NCBI GenBank assembly: GCA_016938035.1 | Contig: JAFGVK010000034.1 | Coordinates: 1 to 62,623 of the forward strand | Length of the DNA: 62,623 bases | Direction: 5' to 3' | Origin: Deltaproteobacteria bacterium | Lineage (GTDB): Bacteria > Myxococcota_A > UBA796 > GCA-2862545 | Shown: piece by piece, positions 8,256 to 17,977 of the stretch | Position numbering within the stretch: the first letter of the stretch is position 1 | Layout: the number at the start of each line of letters is the position of its first letter | Translations under genes and position numbers: made by a program | Notes under the pieces: model-generated | The model's input: only the letters and a program-made list of their open reading frames with translations | Database searches by the model: none | Told to the model about the DNA's origin: nothing

Positions 8256-9260
8256 CTAGGCCTCGAACAGCTCGCCCCACCAGCGCTCGAAGGCCTCGGT
8301 CCGGACCACCGCGCCCAGGCGCTCGCCGAGCAGCTCCACGGAGGAGCTCTGCCACACCTCGCGCAGGCCCACCTCGTCGAGCCAGGCCCCCAGGGTGCCG
8401 TCGCCCACCTGCTCCATCAGGGCGGCGATGCGGGCCTCAGCGGTGTCGAGGAAGTCCGGGCTGGTCACGAAGCCGCGCACGCTGTCGAGGATCATCCCCA
8501 CCAGCTCCTCCGGGTCGAGCTTGTCCGCCTCGGCGGTGAGCTCGGCGATGGGCGTGTCGAGGAGCACATCGAGCACCGCCAGCCGCACCTCCCCGTAGGC
8601 CTCCGCGTGGGAGGGATCGGCGAGGTGCCGGGCGATGCGCCCCAGGGTGTCCTGCACCGAGCGCCCCACGAATTCCGTGACCCGCCGGTGGAGCGAGGCC
8701 TCGAACTCCTCGGCCATGGCCCCCATCAGGCCCTCGGCGCCAGGGGCGATGTCACCCACCATCTGGCCGAACAGGCCCCTGCCCCGCTGCACCGCCTTGC
8801 GCGCTGCCGCACCGCCTATGCCGCCCAGGACGCTCTTGTCGAGGGAGCGCAGCCGCTTGCTGAAGCGGGTGAGCGAGTCGGTGAGGATGTCGGCGACCAG
8901 ATCGCGCACCACCGCCTGATCGATGATCCTGAGCACCATGTCCGGATCGGGCGACCACGGCCTGCCCACCACCTTGCGGAGGGAGGGCTCCAGCTCTGCG
9001 GGGAGCCAGCGCCGGAGAGAGCGCCGATCCTGCGACCACCGGGCCCGCTCCGCCGCCATCCGCTCGCGCATCCAGGCCCTGGTGCCCTCGCCGGTGGCCG
9101 CCTCCAGGGTCGCCGCGAGCTGGCTCGCCATCCACCTGGGGTGGGCCACCTCGCGCAGCGGGGTGCTCAGGGCCTCCTCCACCAGCAGGCTCGCGAGGGC
9201 CTCTACGGCGCCGCGCTTCGGATCACGGAGTCGCTCCAGGGCGAGACGGGACGGTTCCAT
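8256..9260 (-). CDS. Uncharacterised helical protein
   Basis: 334-residue protein that I do not recognise. It is predicted to be almost entirely helical, with many Leu/Ala/Arg-rich amphipathic stretches, and has no signal peptide or clear membrane span. A short glycine/alanine-rich stretch (VLGGIGGAAARKAV) interrupts it at about residue 145. A long C-terminal region lists acidic, amphipathic helices ending in FERWWGELFEA. Codon use is typical of neighbouring genes and the frame is long, so it is very likely real. It lies 25 bases upstream, in the direction of reading, of nothing on its own strand; the same-strand GT26 gene ends 26 bases before its start, so the two are probably co-transcribed. 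Confidence 0.75.
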   Translation of the reverse strand: MEPSRLALERLRDPKRGAVEALASLLVEEALSTPLREVAHPRWMASQLAATLEAATGEGTRAWMRERMAAERARWSQDRRSLRRWLPAELEPSLRKVVGRPWSPDPDMVLRIIDQAVVRDLVADILTDSLTRFSKRLRSLDKSVLGGIGGAAARKAVQRGRGLFGQMVGDIAPGAEGLMGAMAEEFEASLHRRVTEFVGRSVQDTLGRIARHLADPSHAEAYGEVRLAVLDVLLDTPIAELTAEADKLDPEELVGMILDSVRGFVTSPDFLDTAEARIAALMEQVGDGTLGAWLDEVGLREVWQSSSVELLGERLGAVVRTEAFERWWGELFEA

Positions 9261-9285
9261 CGATCCTCCAGGGGGTGCGCCGATC

Positions 9286-10019
9286 CTATCTCTCCACGAC
9301 CCTCCGGGCCACGCCGCCCCACAGGGCCCTGGCGGCGAAGCGGGGGAGGCCCACCAGGTAGCGCCCCGCCAGGCGGCTGGGATCGGCCCACAGGCGGGCC
9401 AGCCACTCGGCCCGACGGTAGAGCCAGGGAGGACCGCGGTCCACCTCCCCCGAGACGAAGTCTGCGGTCGCCCCGAGCGCCCACACCACCGGCACCTCCA
9501 GCGCCCCCCTGTGGACCGCCACCCACCGCTCCTGGGTGGGGGTTCCCATACCCACCAGGAGCACGTCCAGGCCGGCCTCGTTGATCCCCACGGGGGACCA
9601 CCTGGGCCGATAGCCGTGGTCGATCAGCCCCACCCGCAGATCGGGGTGGACCTGCCGCAGGCGCGCCACCGCCCGCGCCACCACCCCCGGCCTGCCGCCG
9701 ATCCACCCCAGGTTCCAGCCCTCGCGCTCCGCGGCGGCGGCGAGGTCCCAGATCCAGTCCGCGCCCGTCATCCTGCCGGGGAGCGCGTCCCCCGCCAGAC
9801 GCGCGGCGAGGACCACGCCCGCGCCGTCCGCGTAGCAGAGGTCCAGCCCCCGCAGCCAGCCCATCAGGCGCCCGTCGCGCTGCGCCAGCTCCAGCACGTG
9901 GGCGTTGACGTAGCCCACCGTGGCCCGGCGGTCCTCGTGGATCCACGCCCCCACCTGCGCCAGCACCTGCGCGGGGCTCACCTGGTGCACGGGGACCCCC
10001 ATCACCTCCACCGGCGACC

Positions 10020-10023
<4 letters not shown>
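9286..10023 (-). CDS. WecG/TagA/CpsF-family glycosyltransferase (GT26)
   Basis: 245-residue inverting glycosyltransferase of the family that adds ManNAc-type or glucuronic acid sugars to a lipid-linked intermediate of surface polymers. Signatures: YVNAHVLELAQRD, LCYADGAGVVLAAR, PGRMTGADWIWDL and VGMGTPTQERWV. The GTG at 10023 is preferred because it forms a GTGA overlap with the stop of the upstream lipoprotein gene; a longer in-frame GTG at 10050 also exists. The C-terminal tail has the WLYRRAEWLARLWADPSRLAGRYLVG segment, which is typical of this family. The tight coupling to a lipoprotein gene suggests a shared envelope role. Confidence 0.92.
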
Positions 10024-11228
<1,205 letters not shown>

Positions 11229-11299
11229 GTCGGACTCCTCGTCACTGGGCAGAGTGATAGCCCCCCCCGCGCCACCCCGCCCCAGGGAGGGCCTCAAAT

Positions 11300-11334
11300 C
11301 GACAAAGGGCAGACCGGCGGTGACCGATCTGCCC
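11300..11334 (-). terminator. Intrinsic terminator of ahpC
   Basis: On the minus strand a GGGCAGA / TCTGCCC stem with an inner CGG/CCG pairing is followed by TTTGTCGATTTG, 22 bases after the ahpC stop. The T-run is weak. Confidence 0.65.
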
Positions 11335-11355
11335 CCAGGTCGCCCCCAGCAGCCG

Positions 11356-11946
11356 CTACTGGAGCTTGCCCAGGTAGCTGGCGACGCCGCTCGCGGTCGG
11401 GACCATCGCCTCCTCGCCCTCAGACCAGTCCGCGGGGCAGACCTCGCCGTGGTCCTCCAGGTGCTGCAGGGCGGTGAGGACGCGGAAGGCCTCGGAGATG
11501 GAGCGGCCCAGGCCGAGGTTGTTCACCACGGCGTGCTGCACCACGCCCTCCTTGTCGATGAGGAACAGGCCGCGAAGGGCGATGGACTCGTTGAAGAGCA
11601 CGCCGTAGTCACAGGAGATCTTGTGGTTGCCGTCCGCCACCAGCGGGTAGGCGATCTGCCCGATGCCGCCCTGGTTGAGCGGGGTGTTCTTCCACGCGAG
11701 GTGGGAGAACTGCGAGTCGGTGGAGACGCCGATGATCTCGCAGTTGCGCGCGTGGAACTGGTCGAGCTTCTCGTTGAAGGCGATGATCTCGGTGGGGCAG
11801 ACGAAGGTGAAGTCCAGCGGGTAGAAGAACAGGATGACGTACTTGCCGCGGTAGTTGGACAGCTTGAACTCGCCGTCGAAGCTGTTGTCGCCGAGGACGG
11901 CGGTGGCGGTAAAGTCGGGGGCCTGCTTGCTCACGAGACTGGACAT
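11356..11946 (-). CDS. ahpC: Typical 2-Cys peroxiredoxin (AhpC/Prx1 type)
   Basis: 196-residue thiol peroxidase that reduces hydrogen peroxide and organic peroxides. The peroxidatic cysteine is C50 in DFTFVCPTEI and the resolving cysteine is about C170 in EVCPADW, making it a typical 2-Cys enzyme. The start at 11946 is the ATG that follows AGGAG by five bases; a GTG two codons upstream is less likely. No AhpF or thioredoxin reductase is nearby, so its reductant is unlinked. It is divergent from the membrane protein gene at 12138. The Prx1/AhpC class call is firm. Confidence 0.96.
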   Translation of the reverse strand: MSSLVSKQAPDFTATAVLGDNSFDGEFKLSNYRGKYVILFFYPLDFTFVCPTEIIAFNEKLDQFHARNCEIIGVSTDSQFSHLAWKNTPLNQGGIGQIAYPLVADGNHKISCDYGVLFNESIALRGLFLIDKEGVVQHAVVNNLGLGRSISEAFRVLTALQHLEDHGEVCPADWSEGEEAMVPTASGVASYLGKLQ

Positions 11947-12137
11947 ACTCACTCCTGTTGTGTGGTGATGACCCCCGCAACGTATTGGCTAGGCCGCGCC
12001 GATCAAGGCGCCGCGCCAAGGGAGGCGGGATTCCGTAGTGGAGCCCTCAGCGCCGGGGAGAGGCGCCGCGCCACAGCCCCTCATGGACGGGCGGCGGTCC
12101 CAGCCGCTAGGATCACCTCACTCGGCCAGGAGCCCCC

Positions 12138-13394
12138 TTGAACGGACACGCCCTCCTCGACGGACAGGAGCTGATCACCAGCGCGTGGCCGCTCTACCTC
12201 GCCTGCGCCTCGGTGCTGCTCACCAGCCTGGGCGCGCTGGGGGTGGGCGCCGCCGGCCTCCGCGCGCCGCTGGCGGCCCCCCTGCGCGGGGCGCTGGTGC
12301 TCCTCGGGGCGGGTGCCCTGGGCCTGCTGCCGGCGCTGCTCCCCCTGCTGGCCCTGCCCTTCGCGGGCGGGGGGGAGGGGCATACCGCCCTGAGCGCCTT
12401 CGCCCCGCTGGTGGTGGGCGAGACCGCCGCCTGGGCCCTCACCGCCCTGGCCCTCGCGGTGGGGCTGGGCCTCGCCTGGATGCGCGCCTGGGGCCCGGGG
12501 GCGCCCATCTCGTCCGTCATCCTGATCACCCTGGCGGCACCAGGGCTCCTGGGGCCGGTCCACGGGGCCTGGGTGGCGCAGGTGGGCGCGGTGCCGACCC
12601 TGGAGCTGGAGGGGCCTCCGGTGATGCACCTGGGCAGGACGCGATCCGGCACCCCCGCGCAGCGGGGCGCGGAGGTGCTGTGGGACGTGAACGAGAGCCT
12701 CACCCTGACCGCCGCCGCCCCAGGGCCGCTCACCTACCACATGGCGGCCCACAGGGGCCCGGTCACCGCGATGCGGGCGGTGGCCCTCACCGTGGGTCGC
12801 GAGCTGTCCGACCCGGCCCTGCCCCTGCGGGTCGGGAACGCCTGGAGCTGGGAGCGCACCACCACCCGGCAGGACCACTTCCTGTTCGGCATACTCTCGT
12901 CCAAGCACGTCGACACCGCCCCAGCGGGGACGCTGGAGGTGCTCAGCGCCCCGCAGCACCCGGGCCTGCGGACCTTCACCCTGCGCTGGTCTCCCGCGGC
13001 CCCGGTCCCCGCAGAGGGCGAGCCTGAGGCCACCGCGCCGGCCCCCACCATCCTTGAGGTCTACGCGATGGAGGGCACCATCAGGGTGCTGGCCGAGGGG
13101 CAGCCCGAGGCGCTGGTTCACCTGGACGAGGAGGGCGCCTGCGCCCTGGCCCTGTTCCCCGGCCGTCGCTGCACCTGCGCCCCCGCCGTGAGCCTGCCCC
13201 TGGCCGGCCCCACCGCCTGCAGCAGCGGCCCGAGGGGGGCGGGCAGCGCGCTCGCCACCGGCCTCTTCGCGGTGCTCACCGCGGGGCTGATCATCCCCGA
13301 CACCGGCGGCGGCAGCGTGCTCACCCTGGTGAGCGCCCGGCAGGGCTCCGGCGAGGCGGCCCCCCTGGCGCAACAGGCGGGCACCGCGCCCTGA
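12138..13394 (+). CDS. Uncharacterised membrane protein
   Basis: 418-residue protein with a TTG start preceded by CCAGGAG. The first 165 residues contain about four hydrophobic, Leu/Ala/Gly-rich membrane segments (near residues 16-38, 48-75, 90-112 and 124-140). A soluble, probably periplasmic region follows, with strands such as TLELEGPPVMHLG. A cysteine-rich patch (GRRCTCAPAVSLPLAGPTACSSG) and another hydrophobic segment lie near the C-terminus. I do not recognise a family. It lies about 170 bases upstream of the TolQ-like gene on the same strand, so a link to that envelope machine is possible but unproven. Confidence 0.7.
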   Translation: MNGHALLDGQELITSAWPLYLACASVLLTSLGALGVGAAGLRAPLAAPLRGALVLLGAGALGLLPALLPLLALPFAGGGEGHTALSAFAPLVVGETAAWALTALALAVGLGLAWMRAWGPGAPISSVILITLAAPGLLGPVHGAWVAQVGAVPTLELEGPPVMHLGRTRSGTPAQRGAEVLWDVNESLTLTAAAPGPLTYHMAAHRGPVTAMRAVALTVGRELSDPALPLRVGNAWSWERTTTRQDHFLFGILSSKHVDTAPAGTLEVLSAPQHPGLRTFTLRWSPAAPVPAEGEPEATAPAPTILEVYAMEGTIRVLAEGQPEALVHLDEEGACALALFPGRRCTCAPAVSLPLAGPTACSSGPRGAGSALATGLFAVLTAGLIIPDTGGGSVLTLVSARQGSGEAAPLAQQAGTAP

Positions 13395-13561
13395 CCCGAA
13401 CGCGACTTCTCCCGCTGGCAACGGGCTCATGGGGTCTCTTGGCGCGGGCGAGCTCCACGGCAGGGCGCCGCGGGGGCCTTCCTGTACCCGTTGGTCATCC
13501 CCTCTCCCTGAGCAAGGATCCCCGCGTTATAGCGCCGGACCCTTACCCTGAGAGGACCGCC

Positions 13562-14266
13562 GTGGAATCCTTCGTCGAGGTCTATGTGGCCTCCCTTCAG
13601 TCGAGCGCTGACCAGCCCTCCATCTCGGACCTCATCCTCTCGGCGGATCTCATCGTCCAGTTGGTGCTGCTCATCCTGCTGGTGATGTCGGTGGTGTCGT
13701 GGGGGATCATCCTGCAGAAGGCCCTGCGCCTGCGGGTGGCGGCGCGGCAGTCCGCGCGCTTCCTGGAGGTGTTCTGGAACGCCAAGCGCCTCGACTCAGT
13801 CTACGAGGAGGCGGCGGCCTACCCCAAGAGCCCCGTCGCAGAGGTCTTCAAGGCCGGCTACCAGGAGCTCCACAAGGTCACCAAGGCGGGCGGCGACAAG
13901 ACCGATGCCGTCGATAACATCACCCGATCACTCCGCCGCGCTACCTCGGTGGAGGCCACCACCATGCGGGCCTACGTGATGTTCCTCGGCACCACCGGCT
14001 CCACCGCGCCCTTCATCGGCCTGTTCGGCACGGTGTGGGGCATCCTGCGAGCCTTCCAGAAGCTGGGCACCGCCCAGCAGGCGTCGATCCAGGTGGTGGG
14101 ACCGGACATCGCCCACGCCCTCATCGCGACCGCGGTGGGGCTGATGGCCGCCATCCCGGCGGTGATGGCCTTCAACTACTTCAACAGCTCCCTGCGGGTG
14201 CTTCACACCGAGATGGAGAACTTCTCCTCGGACTTCCTCAACATCGTCAAGCGGCACCTGCGCTAG
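13562..14266 (+). CDS. TolQ/ExbB-type proton channel subunit
   Basis: 234-residue inner-membrane protein of the MotA/TolQ/ExbB family, which uses the proton gradient to energise an outer-membrane-spanning machine. It has an N-terminal membrane helix (IVQLVLLILLVMSVVSWGIIL) and two further helices in the conserved block FLGTTGSTAPFIGLFGTVWGI and IATAVGLMAAIPAVMAFNYF. The GTG start at 13562 follows GAGAGGA; the open frame upstream lacks protein-like character. TolR, TolA-like and TolB genes follow immediately, which favours TolQ over ExbB. Confidence 0.94.
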   Translation: MESFVEVYVASLQSSADQPSISDLILSADLIVQLVLLILLVMSVVSWGIILQKALRLRVAARQSARFLEVFWNAKRLDSVYEEAAAYPKSPVAEVFKAGYQELHKVTKAGGDKTDAVDNITRSLRRATSVEATTMRAYVMFLGTTGSTAPFIGLFGTVWGILRAFQKLGTAQQASIQVVGPDIAHALIATAVGLMAAIPAVMAFNYFNSSLRVLHTEMENFSSDFLNIVKRHLR

Positions 14267-14275
14267 GAGGCTCCT

Positions 14276-14698
14276 ATGGGCATGGGAGGCGGCGGCGACG
14301 GCGAGGTGATGGCCGACATCAACGTCACACCCCTGGTGGACGTGATGCTGGTGCTCCTCATCATCTTCATGGTGACAGCGCCCCTGCTCACGCAGGGGGT
14401 GGAGATCGATCTGCCCGACGAGGTGGCGGAGCCTCTCCCGCAGGAGAAGGACGAGCAGCTCATCCTCGGGATCGACAAGGAGCTCAACTACTACATCGGT
14501 GAGAACAAGTTCACCGCGGGTGAGATGCCGGTGAAGCTCGAGGCCATCGCCAAGGCCAACCCCGACCAGGTGGTGTACCTGCGCGCCGACGGCGAGGTCC
14601 CCTACGCAGAGGTGGCCTTCCTCCTCGCCGCGGCCAAGCGCGCCGGAATGCCCCGCATCGGGCTGGTGTTCGAGATGGACATGGAAGAGGACAAGTAG
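14276..14698 (+). CDS. TolR/ExbD-type protein
   Basis: 140-residue partner of the preceding TolQ-like protein. It has a glycine-rich cytoplasmic N-terminus, one membrane helix (VDVMLVLLIIFMVTAPL) containing the conserved proton-path aspartate at about D22, and a periplasmic ExbD/TolR domain. The ATG at 14276 is preceded by AGGAGG and lies ten bases after the TolQ-like stop. Confidence 0.95.
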   Translation: MGMGGGGDGEVMADINVTPLVDVMLVLLIIFMVTAPLLTQGVEIDLPDEVAEPLPQEKDEQLILGIDKELNYYIGENKFTAGEMPVKLEAIAKANPDQVVYLRADGEVPYAEVAFLLAAAKRAGMPRIGLVFEMDMEEDK

Positions 14699-14700
14699 CG

Positions 14701-15492
14701 ATGTCCACCTATCGGTCCGTGCTGGTGCCAGAGCGGCAGAGCCTCGCCTCCTACGTGGTGGCGGCGGTGGCGCTCCACCTGATCCTGGTCATCGTCGGCG
14801 TCACCGCGAGCGACTGGGTGAAGGCGCACCGCAGGCCGATCGTCGACCCCGCCACCGCGATGACCGTCGAGCTGAAGGTGCTGCCCAAGTCCAAGACCCG
14901 TATGCCCGAGCGGGCGTCCCACACCCCCAAGCCTCAGGGGCAGGTGGCGCCCAAGCCGTCCCCCACCGCTGAGAAGCCGATACCGCGCACCTCAGAGCTG
15001 GCGGTGCACAAGCCGGACGCCCCCCCGCAGGCTCCCGGCACCCCCGACCGCACCGACGAGCGCCAGGCCCTGATGCGCAACCTGCTGATGCACCAGCTGG
15101 TCCAGGACACCCCCGAGGGCACGGTAGACCGCGAGGAGTCCGACCCCAACTCCACCGCGACGGAGGGGGTCAACACCGGATCCAGCGGCGACCGGGCCGA
15201 TCCCGCCCTGGCAAGGTACGTCTCGCAGGTGAAGGGGCTGTTCATGGCCCAATTCCACCCGCTCCCCACCCTGGTGATGGCCCACCCCGAGCTCAGGGTG
15301 ACGGTCCAGGTGGATTTCGACCTGGACACCGGGGAGGTGCTGGGGAGCCACGTCGAGACCTCCAGCGGCAACGGCTCCTTCGACGGCGCCGCTACTCGCG
15401 CGGTCGCCGCCGTGCGCCAGATCCCCGTCCCACCAGAGAACTTCCGCGCCTCGTTCCGAGACGGCCTGTCGATGGAGTTCCGCCCGCAGTAG
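14701..15492 (+). CDS. TolA/TonB-like energy-transducing protein
   Basis: 263-residue protein with one N-terminal membrane anchor (YVVAAVALHLILVIVGV), a Pro/Lys-rich periplasmic spacer at about residues 60-120, and a C-terminal TonB/TolA-type domain (LRVTVQVDFDLDTGEVLGSHVETSSGNGSFDGAATRAV, quoted here only as a landmark in pieces: VQVDFDLDTGEV, SFDGAATRAVAA). It starts two bases after the TolR stop. It would link the TolQR motor to the outer membrane. TolA is favoured over TonB because tolB follows. Confidence 0.87.
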   Translation: MSTYRSVLVPERQSLASYVVAAVALHLILVIVGVTASDWVKAHRRPIVDPATAMTVELKVLPKSKTRMPERASHTPKPQGQVAPKPSPTAEKPIPRTSELAVHKPDAPPQAPGTPDRTDERQALMRNLLMHQLVQDTPEGTVDREESDPNSTATEGVNTGSSGDRADPALARYVSQVKGLFMAQFHPLPTLVMAHPELRVTVQVDFDLDTGEVLGSHVETSSGNGSFDGAATRAVAAVRQIPVPPENFRASFRDGLSMEFRPQ

Positions 15493-15557
15493 GCGCTCAT
15501 GTCACGCCCACCGCGGCCGAACCAGCGCAGGTCGCGCCCTCCCCCCCTGGAGTCCGA

Positions 15558-16844
15558 ATGCCCCGCACCCTCCCCGCCCTGCTCACCGCGCTGCTGCTCC
15601 TCCCCTCCCTCGCGCTGGGGGCGGGCTTCCGCATCGTGGTGGGCCCAGGCTCCAAGGATTTCCCCCTGGCGCTGGCGGCGGTGGTCCCCGGCGCACCAGA
15701 GGTCGCAGACGAGGGGCAGACCCTCGACGAGGTGGTGCAGCGCGACCTGGAGCTGACCGGCTACTTCCGTCTGATCGACCGCGCCGCGCACATCGATCGA
15801 TCGGGTGGGGTGGCCCCCGGCACCTTCAACCTCGACGACTGGCGGATGCTCAAGGCCGGGGCTGTGCTCAAGTCCAGTGTGATCCAGCAGCCCGGCGGCA
15901 AGGTGCAGGTGGACGTGTACCTCTACGACACCGGCACCGGCGAGAAGCTGTTCGGAAAGCGCTACCAGGCCCCCGAGAGCGAGGTCCGCACCCTGGGGCA
16001 CAAGATCTCTGACGAGGTGCTGCTCGCCCTCACCGGGCAGCGGGGCCTGTTCGGGACCCGCATCGCGGCGGTCAGCCAACGATCGGGAAACAAGGAGATC
16101 TACGTGATGGACGCCGACGGGACTGGCGTCCAGCAGATCACCCGCAACGGCTCCATCAACCTCTCGCCCGCCCTCTCAGACGACGGCCGCTTCCTGGCGT
16201 GGACCTCCTTCAAGCGCGACAACCCCGACCTCTACGTCAAGGACCTGCAGCGCGGCACCTCACAGGTGATCTCGAACCGCGAGGGCATCAACACCGGCGC
16301 CGCCTTCTCCCCCGACGGGAAGCGCATCGCCCTCGCCAGGAGCGCGAACGGCGACGCAGACATCTACATCCTCGACGCGGCCACGGGGCGGGAGCTCCAG
16401 CGGGTCACCAAGGGGGGTGGCATCGACGTGGCGCCGGACTTCCACCCCACCGGCGACACCCTCGCCTTCTCATCCGAGCGCTCGGGGGGCTCTCAGGTCT
16501 ACGTGCAACCCCTAGCGGGGGGCGAGGCGCGCAGGGTGAGCTTCTCCGGCTCCTTCAACACCGACCCCGTGTGGTCGCCCGATGGGACCCAGATCGCCTT
16601 CGTGGGCCGCGACCCGCGCTTTGACGTGTTCGTGGTGAACGCGGACGGCAGCCACATGGTGCGCATCACCCAGGACCAGGGCGACAACGAGGACCCCTCC
16701 TGGTCGCCTGACGGGCGCTACCTGATCTTCTCCTCCACCCGCACCGGGCGCTCAGAGATCTGGCTCTCCACCCCGGACGGCAGACACCAGGCCCAGATCT
16801 CTCAGGGCGGAGGCTGGACCCAGCCCACCTGGGGGGTGCGGTGA
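15558..16844 (+). CDS. tolB: Tol system periplasmic protein TolB
   Basis: 428-residue periplasmic protein with a clear signal peptide ending ALGAGF. An N-terminal domain of about 150 residues (TLDEVVQRDLELTGYFRLIDR) is followed by a beta-propeller made of repeated SPDG/WSPDG blades (AFSPDGKRIALA, PVWSPDGTQIAF, PSWSPDGRYLIFSS). This is the TolB layout and length. In other bacteria TolB bridges TolA and the lipoprotein Pal during outer-membrane constriction. No pal gene follows; the next gene is a Ppx/GppA protein. Confidence 0.95.
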   Translation: MPRTLPALLTALLLLPSLALGAGFRIVVGPGSKDFPLALAAVVPGAPEVADEGQTLDEVVQRDLELTGYFRLIDRAAHIDRSGGVAPGTFNLDDWRMLKAGAVLKSSVIQQPGGKVQVDVYLYDTGTGEKLFGKRYQAPESEVRTLGHKISDEVLLALTGQRGLFGTRIAAVSQRSGNKEIYVMDADGTGVQQITRNGSINLSPALSDDGRFLAWTSFKRDNPDLYVKDLQRGTSQVISNREGINTGAAFSPDGKRIALARSANGDADIYILDAATGRELQRVTKGGGIDVAPDFHPTGDTLAFSSERSGGSQVYVQPLAGGEARRVSFSGSFNTDPVWSPDGTQIAFVGRDPRFDVFVVNADGSHMVRITQDQGDNEDPSWSPDGRYLIFSSTRTGRSEIWLSTPDGRHQAQISQGGGWTQPTWGVR

Positions 16845-17740
16845 TGCGCGCGGCCATCGACATTGGAAGTAACTCCATACTCCTCACGGTGGTGAACCCC
16901 GAGGGCGAGGTGGTGCACGACGAGGCCCGGGTCGTGGGCCTGTCCCTCGGGCTGGGGGAGCGGGGGATGTTCGCGCCCGACAGGATGAAGGCCGCGGAGA
17001 GCGTCCTCACCGAGTATCTGGACACCGCGAGGCGCTTCGGGCTCGAGCCCTGGCAGGTGGTGGCGGTCTCCACCTCTGGGGCGCGCAGGGCGATGAACGC
17101 CTCCACCTGGTTCAGCCGCATCCAGCGACAGCAGGGGCTGAAGATCCAGGTGATCTCGGGCGAGGAGGAGGCCAACCTCACCTGGTTGGGGGCCTGGCAG
17201 GGGCTCTCCCTCCCCCCTGGCCCGGTGCTGGTGGTCGACCTGGGGGGCGGCTCCACCGAGCTGGTGGTCGGCGAGGCGGGCCAGGTCCACGACCGCACCT
17301 CCCTGGAGATGGGCGCGGTGCGCCTCACCGAGCGCTTCCTGGGGCTGGGCACCACCGACCTGGGGGCGCTCAGCAGGATGCGCGAGGAGATCGAGCACCA
17401 CCTCGAGATCTCGGGGCTGCGGCCGGGGGTGCGGACGGTGGTGGGGGTGGGCGGCACGGCCACCACCCTCACCGCGATGCGCCTGGGGCTGCGGCGCTGG
17501 GACCCCACCCAGGTCCACGGGGCGCGCCTCTCCCGCACCGACCTCTCCCGCTTTGTCGACGACCTGATCTCCGCCTCGCCCGCGGCCCGCAGAGCGATGG
17601 CTCCCACCGACCCGGAGCGGGCAGACTTCCTGCTGGCGGGGGCGGCGATCCTGGAGCGCGTGCTGATGCGGGCGGGGAGATCCAGCATGTTCATCTCCAA
17701 CCGCGGACTGCGCTTCGGGCTGTTGACACCGGCCGGCTGA
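16844..17740 (+). CDS. Exopolyphosphatase / ppGpp phosphohydrolase family protein
   Basis: 298-residue member of the Ppx/GppA family, which hydrolyses polyphosphate or pppGpp. It shows the ASKHA ATPase-fold motifs AIDIGSNSILLTVV, VISGEEEANLTWLGA, VDLGGGSTELVV and GVGGTATTLTAM. It is the short form without the extra C-terminal HD-like domains of E. coli Ppx. The ATG overlaps the tolB stop by one base (TGATG), so it is translationally coupled to the Tol genes. Which of the two substrates it uses cannot be told from the sequence. Confidence 0.93.
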   Translation: MRAAIDIGSNSILLTVVNPEGEVVHDEARVVGLSLGLGERGMFAPDRMKAAESVLTEYLDTARRFGLEPWQVVAVSTSGARRAMNASTWFSRIQRQQGLKIQVISGEEEANLTWLGAWQGLSLPPGPVLVVDLGGGSTELVVGEAGQVHDRTSLEMGAVRLTERFLGLGTTDLGALSRMREEIEHHLEISGLRPGVRTVVGVGGTATTLTAMRLGLRRWDPTQVHGARLSRTDLSRFVDDLISASPAARRAMAPTDPERADFLLAGAAILERVLMRAGRSSMFISNRGLRFGLLTPAG

Positions 17741-17762
17741 CCCGATAGATGTCTGACGTCCG

Positions 17763-17838
17763 GCGGGCGTAGCTCAGTTGGTAGAGCACAAGCTTCCCAA
17801 GCTTGTGGTCGCGAGTTCGAGTCTCGTCGCCCGCTCCA
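17763..17838 (+). tRNA. tRNA-Gly (anticodon CCC)
   Basis: A full 76-base cloverleaf: acceptor GCGGGCG pairs with CGCCCGC, the anticodon stem CAAGC/GCTTG holds the loop TTCCCAA with anticodon CCC at 17796-17798, and the T-loop is GTTCGAGTC. Discriminator U and an encoded CCA end it. Confidence 0.97.
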
Positions 17839-17843
17839 TTTAG

Positions 17844-17872
17844 ACCCACCCTCGATGAGGGTGGGTTTTTTT
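17844..17872 (+). terminator. Rho-independent terminator of tRNA-Gly
   Basis: A perfect 10-bp stem ACCCACCCTC / GAGGGTGGGT with a GAT loop and seven T residues, starting six bases after the tRNA. Confidence 0.95.
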
Positions 17873-17977
17873 GTCGGCGCTATCGTGTACAGCGTTCCTG
17901 TGGCACAATCCGTTTCTCGGGTCCGCGGTCCTCCTCGCGCGGCCCTCTCACACGCGATCCCACCTGGGAGGTCTGTC

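Noticed and set aside
17763-17838. tRNA-Gly as an integration (att) site.
   Set aside because: No integrase, no repeated tRNA 3' end nearby and ordinary core genes on both sides.
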